Of a stretch of 64,000 bases of DNA, positions 1 through 12,400 are shown in pieces (positions within the stretch are counted from its first letter, which is position 1; each line of letters opens with the position of its first letter). The DNA comes from Echinarachnius parma (taxonomy: Eukaryota; Echinodermata; Echinoidea; Clypeasteroida; Echinarachniidae). Both the position numbers and the translations under genes were made by a program. The notes below the pieces were generated by a model. The model was given only the letters and a program-made list of their open reading frames with translations, did no database searches and was not told where the DNA came from. The stretch spans positions 19,140 through 83,139 of the forward strand of contig JBAMJV010009760.1 in NCBI GenBank assembly GCA_037951105.1, given 5' to 3'.

Positions 1-267
1 GGGACAAGCCCGTATAGCGAACACGTCGTGTAACGCATGCGGTAATTTGCACGTAGCATATGCGCGATTCTGCGTTGGCAGTATCAATCCGCAGTAGATC
101 AATTTATAATTTTGAAAATATATCAATTAGTAGGCGGTTTCTTGGCCAAATTTGTATAATCCCCCTTATTAGTAAAATTATATTCTTTCACATGGTTGGT
201 AATAATTTCAGCTTTTTTGTTACATTTGGTGATTAAAGTTCAATTTACCTTGTTTCTTTAATTTCAG
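1..267 (+). other. Intron or upstream sequence
   Basis: AT-rich sequence ending in a pyrimidine tract and acceptor. No promoter is recognised. Confidence 0.4.
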
Positions 268-474
268 CAAATGCTCAATCAGTGCATGGTGGACAACCGT
301 CAAGTAGGCATCTCTGCATTGAAAAATGAGGAATTTCTCCTTGCTGCTAAGAGTTTTGCATTTGCCATTGGGATTTGCAACGAGATGAGAAGAGATGGGC
401 ATATGAACATGCAGCAAGATCTGAGGAGGCGAGACAATTTGTACATGTTACATGCTGAAGCAATGTTGAAATAT
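268..474 (+). CDS. HELZ2: HELZ2-like exon 1 of window (TPR-like)
   Basis: Acceptor tttcag ends at 267 after a pyrimidine tract and donor GTGAGT starts at 475. It is 69 codons in phase 0. The peptide has a TPR-like helix pair ([20 protein letters not shown]). The in-frame ATG at 271 is one codon after the acceptor, so it is probably not the true start; earlier exons are expected upstream of the window. Confidence 0.7.
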
Positions 475-3400
475 GTGAGTACTGTTTTGATGGATTGCTT
501 TTCATTTGCTCAATTTTATCTTTCTTCAATAGCAGTCTAGCTGTCAATATTACTATGGATCATTTATGGAGTGCATTTATGGATTTCAGTTCAAATTTTT
601 AGTATAAATTTGTTTTTAAACATTATTGTTTTTTTTTACAAAAAAAACTCACAAACAATTGCTGCCTTTTTTCCCACTCATACATGTAGGTATCTTCTAG
701 TCCATTTTCCTAATAAATTTACAAGAATAAATTCATCCAATAAAAATAAAAATCAGTTTTTGCCACTTTTAACCGAGGTTTTCATTATACTTTTTCCTTA
801 TTTTTCAGGGACTGGAATTCGGTAATCTAGAGTTTCTTGAAAGAGGATGGTCAAGTATACAAGAAGGTTCATATATTTATTTATTTGTTTGATATATGAT
901 GACATAAATGGTACCCTGGGGTACCAAATGAAAATCACCATTTTGTTTAATTATTTATTTATTTTTTAGGGCTGTACCCTGGGTCTAGCGTGAATACAAG
1001 CGCGCGCTGCACTGCATACACAATGCAATAGCTGTACTTCGGTTGGACACAAGATGGCGCTACACAATGCGGGATACCAGGGTACAACGGTACCCCGGGG
1101 TACTGCTTGTGTCATCATATGCTAAATTATTGTGATATTTTGCTTTGATTTGTGATATTTGAAGAAAAAAACAACACAATTGTACATTGCTGTTGTAGAA
1201 AACTCTCTTCCCCAATAGGGTACTTTATTCTTGTTTATTCTTGTTTATTTATTACACAGTCCTCGGTATAATTGTCATTCAAACTTGTTTTTAATGTTCC
1301 ATTACAGTGGCCTTTATAGTTTTTAAAGATACAAACACAGGAGTATCCCTTTCCCATAACCCATTCCCTTCGAGATTCTGAAATCCCATCTAGGCTGTTT
1401 ACATAGCCCACCAGGTTCATGTCGGCAAGCCGTTAATGTTTTACGTACTCCTTTAAATTATTCTATACTCTACAGTGTCTGATTGGATCCCGGGAAAGTA
1501 TGCCCTGAAGCTTGTGTTCAATGTACAGATTGCCCTGCTGAATTTCCAGGGGCAGCCAGGCTCTGTGTGGCTGGAAAAGCTAAAGAGATACAGGGGAGTA
1601 ATTGGAGACTTGGATCAGAGTCAACAGGTAAATATTAATAATCCTCATCTTTTCATATCATTATTACACAACTTCCTGCCAATGGTGGGCAAATCTGAGA
1701 GCTACGTCGATTGCCTCTTCGAGCTTCGATTGTGCACATTCCATGTACCAGATCACAACTAATTAAGCAGGTAGTCCATGGTCAGAAGGCCTTGTAGGCC
1801 CTTCCACTCACAATCTGCTGCGCCTTTGATAGATCACCAGTCCATCATGGTGAACTTCCATCTTTCCATGCCTGTTAAAAGTCTATTGAGGCTACGCCAA
1901 GTCTGAATCCTGCTGGCAGTTTCTCTGATGGCTGCATAGGCATACGTTAGTCTCTTGTCTAACACTCAAACCCATCCACCTCTATATAAAGACCACCTGT
2001 CTATAGAGACCACTAATCTTGACTCCTTTGAATAACAGTTTAGATGTACATAACCACCTGCTGATAAAGACCACCTTTCTCTTAGGGTGGTCTTTATAGA
2101 AGGTTTGTTTGTAATACCGAGCATGGTGGCTTAGCTTCTTTATTAGCTCAATTTCATGTTAAAATAAATAAGTTTGGTACGCAACCTCTCAAAAATATTC
2201 TGAAATTACTAGGCTCATAGATACTCTAATCCCAATTCAATGAGTCATTTCAAAGCATTGCATACCCCAAGTTCACAAAACCCTACTAGCTTTAAAGGGA
2301 CTTAGTAACATTGTCCCAAATCCTCAAAATAAATTTTAATTCTAGCGGTTCCATTATACCTTGTTGTATTCGTATTAACAATAAAATCATGGGACCGGTT
2401 TCGGTTTTTCAAATTTCCCTTTCGTTACAAAGATATGTACGATTGAAGTATTCAGATAAGAAAAACTCCCCCGGAGTTTTTCTTACCGTGTACAAAGTGA
2501 GTGCAGTGAGTCAGTGAATATCACTTTGCATTTTCGCTCATTACTTGACCATGCAATGTCCATTTGACTTGAAATGTTCACACAATACCCTGTGGACATA
2601 TGAGATAACAACAATATACATTGCATCAACCCTTCATCACTTTTTGCACATGTCAACAAAGTTACTAGATCCCTTTAAATGGTTCCATGTGTTTGTGCTG
2701 CTATTAGTCTATTTTTAGAATATTTTTAGAAATCAGCTTATCAAATACATTTATTTTGAATTGAATTGAACTTTATTTTCCACATCTTCATATTTCCTTA
2801 ATGTTTTGATTGATTAATTACTCATAAATTTGCCAGGTTTAGGATTCTGGTTGATAGCTGTCATTAAAACCATTCAATTTTGTCAGAAATGTAAAAAAAA
2901 ACAACATAATGATTGCACGCAAACAATTATAGAGCAATTTCTCTTTTCAATAATACAATAATATCATAATAATGTTACGTGGTAATCTTTTTGTTTTGCT
3001 CCATTAAAAACATAGGTACTTGTAAAAAGAGGAATGTGTGATTCCCCGATCCTTTGTTAGAGAGTAGGCAATATTATTGTTATTGACAAGTCCTTTGCTG
3101 GGGAAAACCCAAAGCCACAGGCAACTGCAAAAGAAAGAATGAATGGCCTAACCCTATTACCAGGCCGGGTGGATTCCCCCCACCCCCCCCCCCACCCCCC
3201 CGAGATCTCGGCCGCCACAAAATTTGGCACACAGATAGTTTCGACGTAATCTACAAGATTGCATTGTTATTTTTTTGAAAAAAATCAATTTCTAATTATG
3301 AAAATTTATGCAAAAATCCCCTCTGTGTCTATAAATCACTAAATATGGCTCAGAATATGCTAATTTTGTGCATGAATATTCTAAATGACTTAATTAACAG

Positions 3401-6400
3401 GTTTTCAACATTAAAAATTGCAACAGCCAAAAAATTCCTTATGTATTTCTTTGTTTTCAGAATTTCTTATGTATTTCTTTGTTTTTTTACTTTTGTTTTT
3501 ATTGTATTTTTCGATGGAATAAATTATTAACCATTATTCAGCAATTTCTAACCCAAAAATAATGAAGGTTTTGTCTATTCTAGGAGAAAATCAATTTCCA
3601 TAGGATTTGTACACAAATCACAAAATTTAGCGATTTTCGGGCCAACGCTCACTTACAAAAGGTCACATGACTTTAGAACGGTATACCCGGTCGTCGCAAA
3701 TTTGGTCTCAAAAGTTGCGCAAGATTTCAATGAAAAAACTCATGAAGTCCCGCGGCAATATACCTGCGCGCGTTGTGGAATTATTGCACGAAAAGTCGAG
3801 GGGGGGGGGGTGGATTCCACCCCCCCCCCCCCCGCCCCCCCGGCCTGGTTAGGGTTAAAGGGGTACTGCAGTTGTGGTAAGGCTGAGCTTTAGTAAAAAG
3901 CCTGTTATTCAAAAAGAGCCATTAAAACACAAGAGGGTGCTCTCTAAAAAAGCATTGGTTTCAACCATTTTTCATATAAAATTATATTATGCATGTGATG
4001 TTTTGTTGAAATGATGATTGAATAGAGAGATCATCAACAACTATTTTAAAACCTCTTCTGAAAGTTTTTGAAAAAATGTAAGCATTTTTGTAAAAAAATC
4101 ATCGAATATATCTGGGCCTCAGATTTATTACGATTGGATATATTTAATGATATTTCAGCTGTTTCTGAACCGATTTTGATCAAATAAAGTTTATTCTGCC
4201 ATTAAAATTGTATGCTCTTTCAAATTTTACACTCAGTTTGTCATTATCTCACAAAAATTATTTTGTGCAGCGCCCTCTATACCAAAACTGATCTACCCCT
4301 TTAATACTAGTTTTATGTAGTTTGTTCAGTGAGGTGTGACGTGACGTGTATAAGTATGCTGAACTATACTTCATAGCAGACTTCCGGTTGCTCTATTATA
4401 ATGTTGTTAACTGGCGGTGGAAGGAATAGCACGGAATGTTACGTCCCGAGGGATTTTAAATGCTATTGAGGGAAGAGTATTATAAGAGTAAATAAATGAT
4501 CCAATTGTACTGAAAATTGCTGATTTTTGTTTTTTTCTTCTTCTTTTGTTCGCTGCCCGCGAGATAAATGATTTTATACGTGTCACATGCATGTACAAGT
4601 AACACGGTACGGATTTAGCGTACGATACGCCGGTATGTACAAGTAACACGGTACGGATTTAGCATACGATACGCCGGTATGTACACGTTTAATACGGTAT
4701 GTGTACATTTTGTATCATAAACAATTGCCATGTAATAGTGCCATGTACTATCAAAAAATATTACATGGCAGCTCATGTACTGTATTTACTAAGTCAGGTG
4801 ATAAATCTTATTAGTCAATACCCCAGCACAGACATGCACCTACATGATAGGTGCTCAAGAGTATATTGCATGTTCTTGGTGAATTTTTGATCGTTTAACC
4901 CTATCAAGCCCAAGGGGGGGGGGGGGGGGCTCCTACACAATGACTATTTTTTGTAGATAATTTATGGAGGTCGCAAAGTTGTATTTTTCAATTATGATAT
5001 TTATTATTTAACGTTTTGTTACATATATAGTTACATGTTTGCTATGATATATGAAATTATATGATGAAATTCCCTCATAAAATATTCTTGTGTTCACATT
5101 AATGAGGGAGACTATTCCCTCTGAAAAATAAAATTGGTGACAGGCATTTTATTTGTATAACACAATTGTTAGAAACTCTTGAAATACATGTACATGTAAC
5201 AAGTCGAACGAGGAGTAATAATCCGTAAATGCCTTTCACAGCCCAATAGTTTCCACATTTGATTACTAAATGCAGTAAAAGCATTGTTTTATATCATGTA
5301 TAAATGAAGATGTGAAAGTGTCGGCTTTCCAATCCAGAGACCCTGGGGTGTTTCACAACGATTCAAAGTGGAACTCAGATTCTATTAGTTGAACTTAAGA
5401 TTATGGTAGGCCATTTGTAGACTTGGAATCAATTATTCAAAAGCAAACAAACTCAATTATTTGAGACTTCTAACAAAAAATTACATCAACAACTTCAAGG
5501 CTCCTTGATAATAACAAATATTACTGTTTTCATCAAAGTTTATACCTTTTAAAGAGACTAAGTAACATTGTCCCAATCCTCAAAATCCAATTGGAATTCT
5601 AGTGGTTACCTCATACCTTGTTTATTCATATTAACAATAAAAACATTGGACAGCTTTTGTTTTTTCAAATGTCCATTTCATTGAAAAGATATTTACGATT
5701 GAAGTGTTCGGATTTGTAATTATATACAGTACCTTTTCATCTGTGTACAAAGTAAGTGCAAAGAGTAAGTGAATATCACTTTGCATTTTCGCTCATTTCT
5801 CGGTCAGATAACATCCATTTTACTTGAAATTTTCACATTACTTTCCAGACATATCGGATCACACCAATACACATTTCAATAACCATGCACACTGTTCGCA
5901 CTTGTCAACAAAGTTACTAGATCCCGAAGAACTGTTTAAATTTTTTTACAAAGAATCCAATGGCTTTCCATAATAGTTGGGTCAAACGTAGAGTTAAGTT
6001 CAACTTTCAATCTTTGTAAAACTCCCCTCCTTTCTCCCCCCTCCCCCTGGAATTGAGTCCTTGCAGAGACAATTTTGTCAGCCACAGCTTTTTGTTGTCG
6101 TTAAGAAACCAAGGGAAAAGCATGAAAACGACCCTTTGATTTATTCCTATCCCAATCATTCATGACTATATTCCTTGCAGTTTTATTAGGATCGTATTAA
6201 AAATTGTATTGTTAATATGGTAATAACTGTTCTCCTTACCAACAGGCATTAGTCAGTGGGTATTTGAAAGGTGGTCTGAGGGTGTTGGTAGAGACACTGG
6301 ATGGCATCATTGGGCAGGTACAACAAGAAGAGGAGGATTGCAATAGGCTGGATGAGTCATGGATTCCTCCTCAAAACCTACGTGCAGCTACCAAACAGAC

Positions 6401-9400
6401 ATCTACCCGGACTAAAACACAAGTATGTGTAGTATGTGCAATCCCAATTAGCATATCTATATATCTATCTAGAGAACAAATATAACATATAATTAATACA
6501 GGTTTTTATGGTAACATGAATATTTGGTTTGATTAATGTTTTCAAAAATGTGTTTTGATGCACTCAACAGCGATACTGCTGCATAATTGTATCATGGCAT
6601 AGTTGGTTACCCAATGCAAGACATACTATCACTGCACAAATACAATACAAACTCATGATATACTAAAATATATTTTAAAGAAGATGGTGATTTTTAAGTT
6701 AATTGATTTGCAGTTTTTTAAGCAATACATAATGTTTCTTTCACTAGAAGAAGAAAAAGAAGTCTAGACGACATGGGAAACAAGCCAGAGGAGCATGTGG
6801 TAATGATAGTGCCATGGCTCAACTGAACGCTGACCCTCCTCCACAAGGGGCTGTTGGCCATCGACATCAACGAGGCAGACATCATCAGCATCATCAAACT
6901 TGTCAAAGAGAGGTCAGAATGACACACGTCCGAAGAAGCCAACCCAAGGACGAAGAGATCAGAAGTCTGCAAGGGCTGCTCCTGCAGACACCAGGAAGTC
7001 CCTGCCTCTTGGTCTTGGAGACCAGGACACTTCTGCAGGAGGAGGGCGTGATACAGGATGCCCACTAATGCAAGCCAGAGAACACCCAGATTTCCTGTCC
7101 GTTACCACCAATAGAGCCCCTTACGGTGCCACAAAACCGAAGCCCAGTAGGCAGCCATCAGTAAACCCACCGGTGAGCCAATCCTCACATGAAGCGTCAG
7201 CTAGGAAGAGGTCTCCAGGGGACGAGGCGAAGGTGAAGGCTGTCCAGCAATTGTCTCATGCCAGTCGGGGAGAGTTCCTCGTCCTCTGTAAGAAGTGTTT
7301 CAGTGGCCGGCCCCAGAAGATCAGCCCCGCAAAGAAGTCCAAACGTAGTGTCTGCTCCTCAACGGATCATCACCCCATGCGTGGCAATGAGTGCCTAGTT
7401 CATTACAGGCCAGGTGAATGCTACACCAAGATTCGAGAGCGGCCCTACGAGAGCATGTACAAGCCGGTCAGTGTGTGCTGGCACCTTGGAAAACCTCGTG
7501 GCTGCGATAGGGGAGACTCCTGCCAGTTTGCCCACAGTGATGTGGAGAAGGATCTCTGGTGGCTGGAAGCAAAGCAGAATATAAAGAGAGCGGAACTGCT
7601 GGACATCTGTAAGGAGCTGATGACCAGACGACCTTCCAACCAACCCTTGACTTCCTCCAGTCCATCTGCTGACTTACCAAAAGGAGCAATTGCTGAACGT
7701 CATGTATCACACAGCCATCATGCCTGGTCAACTGCTGCAAAGGCAAACAGAACAGATCAGTCGATGGATGCAGGGATGTCTTCAGCAGCTTTCGTGACCA
7801 ATGACATGCCTCAACACCTACATGCAGCTTCCAAAGAACCCTTCAAACACATCCTCAAGGTGATTATTTATATTGCATTATTTGTATACTGGACGCATTG
7901 GCCCGGATTCACAAAGGAGGTTGGTGTAAAAATAACCATGTTATAAATCATGGTCTACATCTATGGAGTGCCGCTCGCAGACAAGTAAAATTGAGTAAAC
8001 AAGTAAATTTATAATGATATGACTGTTAGTGCTTGCTAACTGGCAAATTTCACCATCTGAGAAAAAAACCTTTATTTGGTGCCATTAGTAAATGTGTAGC
8101 ATCAACATTGTTAACAAGTAAACAAGTTTACATTCTTTCTCCATCAGTTTACAAATGGTACTCCATAGATGTAGACCATGGTTTAAATCCTCCTTTGTAA
8201 ATTCCAGCCAATATGTTTTGGAATTGTCTTGTCTGTCCATCCATTATTTTTGTTTTCTTTCTGCATCTTTTAAAACATTACACATACAGATACAAAGATA
8301 TTATTTAAAATCATTTTTTAAAACTTAATATCGTTAATATAATGAGTGACACACTCACACAAGATTTGGATTGGTTCACAAGACAGAGTGCTGCACTCTC
8401 AAATACTAATGTAAAAAATCAACTGAAATATAACGTCCGATTTTCTAGATGGCTTGTGAGCGCTGCTTCAACATAAATCATTCTGAGGTTCAGGAACGCG
8501 ATCCCAAGAAGCCGTCATACTGCACGGGGCGATCTAGACACACATGGGGGGTGCACATCATAGCAGTGGTACGTTCTTCAGATGGCAAGCAGTGGTTGAG
8601 GGTGAAATCCCGTCATCGTCGACTTCGACCGGACGTCAAGCTGATGCTGTGCCATTTTGAAAACAAATGCAAGAGAGAGTTCTTTGGAAGTCAGTGCATG
8701 TTTCCGCATTGCATGGAAGAGTTGCACCTGTGGAACTATCAAAGGCACTACGAATGTGAGTGCTCGATTCAATACCTACATGTAATTGCTACAGAGTTGA
8801 TATTTTGGGCAGGGAACTCTAGCAGATTGATGTATTTCAATAGAAGAACATGAATAGGAAGAATGATCAGTGCATGTTTTAGCAAAATAAGAAATTCATG
8901 ACTGTGTGATATGCACTGAATTCCAATTGTTATGATGTCATTCAAAATTACTGCAGTCCTTTGTCTTGTGCCTGTGTTGCTGGTGCAGGCAATTTGTCAT
9001 ATGTGTTTTATTTGCTTTAAAATATCTTATTTTATTCTTAAAACTATTTAAGATTCAAGCTCATTGACATATGCTTTTTCTGTGGGGGGGGGGGGGGAAA
9101 CTGGACATGTACAACAAATGATGAGTAAATCATATTGACATCACAGAAAAATTGCTTAACAAAATGAAATGAGAAACAAATATTTTGTTAGACAAAGTTT
9201 TGAAGTATAAATAGACTTTTCATTCATCCAGCTAAAGTGATATCATTGTTTATTGTGCCTTGTGTTCTACAGTGACCAACATTGAGCAAGTTATCAAGAT
9301 ACAGGAGCAATGTCGAGTGAAAAGGACTGTCCCCCAACAGCAATCAGCAGAGGACCTTGAGAAAGATGAGAGCCGATTTGTCTGCTCCGACTGTGGTCTC

Positions 9401-12400
9401 TCATTCAGGACTGAAACGGCCTACGAGACCCACGTACTGTCCCTGGAACACAAGGCCAGGATCTTGTCTGACTCGGAGATAGTCTGGCACCACCGCGACC
9501 CTGGCCAGTTTGAACTCTGCAGAGGGTAAAGTTATTTTGATATATTTAACGGGGACCACCAGGCAAAGAACAACACATAATTATATGTTATGGTTCCATT
9601 TTGTGATATCAAATAGATACCCAACATTTTGCAAAGGGTTGTGTAATTCATAAACAAAGCAATTAATTACCACCACTTTATTACAGAACCACTGTTATTT
9701 CCTGGTTCTGTATGGGCCAAACATTTGCAAGTGCGCCAATGCTATTCACGCATACGTTTGGAGACAATAGAATCTCAGACGATTTGTTCGCTCTGGACAA
9801 TGTAGTCTTCGTACATGCAACCCATTAACGCATGCTTTAGAATGGTGATGCGTTTTCCAATTATATATGTTTTTTTCTGAAAACTTATTTTTGTGAACTT
9901 GTTGATGGAATGGTTTACTAAAGATGTTACCTTTCATTTATAAAAATATTATTTTTGGGTGGTACGTGGTACCCTTTAATGTTTGTTTATAATTCCATCA
10001 AAATCAGATTTTGTGAAACTAAAATAATAGTTCATTGCAAGAAACAAAATAATACAAAGCACATTAATGCTTTATTCTTGAATTCTTGTGAGTGTCTTGT
10101 GATGTATAATTTCCTTCATTTAGTACTATCTCTTACAAAGCTACTTAAATCATCTTTTTCAGGCATATCGCAAACCAGTGCGCATTTTCCAGGATGAGTG
10201 CATGGGGAGAAGAATGAGTGTGCGTTTGCCCACAGCAAGGAGAAGCTTGACAAGTGGCGTGTTTCGGACTTAATATCATTTTATTTGTATGCCAGTAGAT
10301 TTCTATTGAAAGTAATGTACATGTATAATTTCCTACTATTAATGTCGCAAATCTACTTTACCTAATTGTGTTTGTCCATGCAGGCATGTCACAAACCAGT
10401 GCGCATTCTCAGGAATGACCGGGGAACAGAACGAGTGTGCGTTTGCTCACAGCAAGGAGGAACTTGACGAGTGGCGGCGGCGCTCAGAATACCGCGACAT
10501 GAAGCTGCGCAAGGCACGGGAGGAGAGGCTGTTTTCCTGGTTGGACCAACTTGTGTATGAGAGGGCTGAGTCAAATGAACCTGAAGCTGTAGTAAGGATG
10601 ATTTATGGAAATACATTTCATTAGCCCAATCCATGAGAATTTCTGGTACTTTAATGCAACTATTTCGCTTCTGGTGGTTTCTTGTATGGAAACATTTTAA
10701 CAAGGTTCCACCCGATGAAGTACAGCAGCAACGTACAAAACATTTTGAGTTTCCACTCAAGAAGCCAACAGACACAAATATTTGAATTAACTTCGTCCAC
10801 ACTCTTTTACAGTATTTATGTAAATAAATCTATTTCGGCTGCCAGAATTCCTTGAGTTTGGAAAATTAATTAAAAGAATATAAATTTTAAAAACACATCT
10901 TAACTACAAGCGCATGTGTTACAAAAGCTGTTTTTCCTTCTTATAAAATCATTTTCAAAGATTTAAGAAACCAATTTATAGCATTGCCTGCAAACAAATC
11001 AATTTCCTCTCATTATTTCTGTGTTTATCCCAAGATCAAAGAAGAGGTGTTTGGAATAGAAACAGACTGCAGCCGAGATCCAGAACTCAGGCTTGGAAGC
11101 CCTCCGGGAGACGGGGAAATCCAGTGGTTAATCACAGTGCACTCGGACAGTGAGGTACGTTTTTTTTACAAAATGTTCTCTTTATTACGCAATGCCATCA
11201 ACCTGATACGCAATATTGGTAATTAAAGCATTACATATGGATTTGTTTCAGCGAATTTGAACGCTAAGAAAATCTATTGAATTACAGAGCATTCACTAAA
11301 TTATTGGGAACACGCAGTGTAGCCCGTCACCTTGTAATGACCTTGGGAACATGCCTAGAAAAGCTAGGGCACGAGGACGCGTCCATTGTTCTGGAAAGGG
11401 GGTAAACGACCGTTTGGTGTAAACGCGCAATGAAAATGTCTAATTCTAGGTCGTTAAAGTAAGTCTACAAATTAATATTTGTTGTTAATAAATCTCACTT
11501 AAGCGAGACAAAACCACAGTCCTTATGTAACAAATGTGTGAGTTAACGATATTGCTTCCTCACGCACGCACGTACATTGCACACTCCTATTTGGTATTAA
11601 TGGAGCATGCCGGCATTTTCCATAGATCGTATGATCGATTTGATGTTTTTGACATTAATATACTGCATTTATTGCTAAAAAATTATCCACATTCATGTAA
11701 GGTACATTCATTGTCAATTAATATACTTGGGGTAATTGAGGTAAAATAGCTACCTAAAACAGCACTCAAATGGCATCGTTTTCAGAAGGTTGTTGCTCCA
11801 TTTTGTGTATAAACAAATACACCTTGATGAGTGTGTGCGCTATCAAGCCAAAATTTGATATAATTTTTTATTGAAAGCTTGATTTTATGTCAAATATGAC
11901 AGGAGGATATTTGTATCCAATAATAATAAAATTGTTATTTATGGAAATTCTCCTGTATTTTCCACAGCCAGTACTTCATTTTTGTTAGCTATAATCTATT
12001 TTATTAATACGGTAAGCTTCAACACCCCGAATTGCCTCCCACACGGGCGCGCCTCCCCCGAGAATCGAAGGGTATACGTTTTGCGGAGGACGTAGAGGTA
12101 TTCCCGAGTCGCCCCCGCCCCGTGGTCATCGTCCAGATCAAAGAAAAGGGAGGCTGCACAATTCCTGTTGCCTGTTTAAGCCGCCGAGCATTGACTAACG
12201 ATTTACCGCCGCAACTTTGTTTGACGAATATAAAACAGAGTTGATAAAGCAAGATATACTGTATATTGAGAAACAGTTGTTAAGTTTACAAGTTGCAAAA
12301 TTACCCTGGTTTAGATAAATATAAATATTATTATTACGCAAATGTTTACAAGTTGCAAAATTACCCCGGTTTAGATAAATATAAATATTATTATTACGCA

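Noticed and set aside
3780..3850. Proline-rich coding tail
   Set aside because: It arises from poly-C tracts at a MITE end.
10389..10802. 137-codon minus-strand ORF
   Set aside because: It lies opposite exon 8, whose splice sites, phase and zinc-binding motif are clear.
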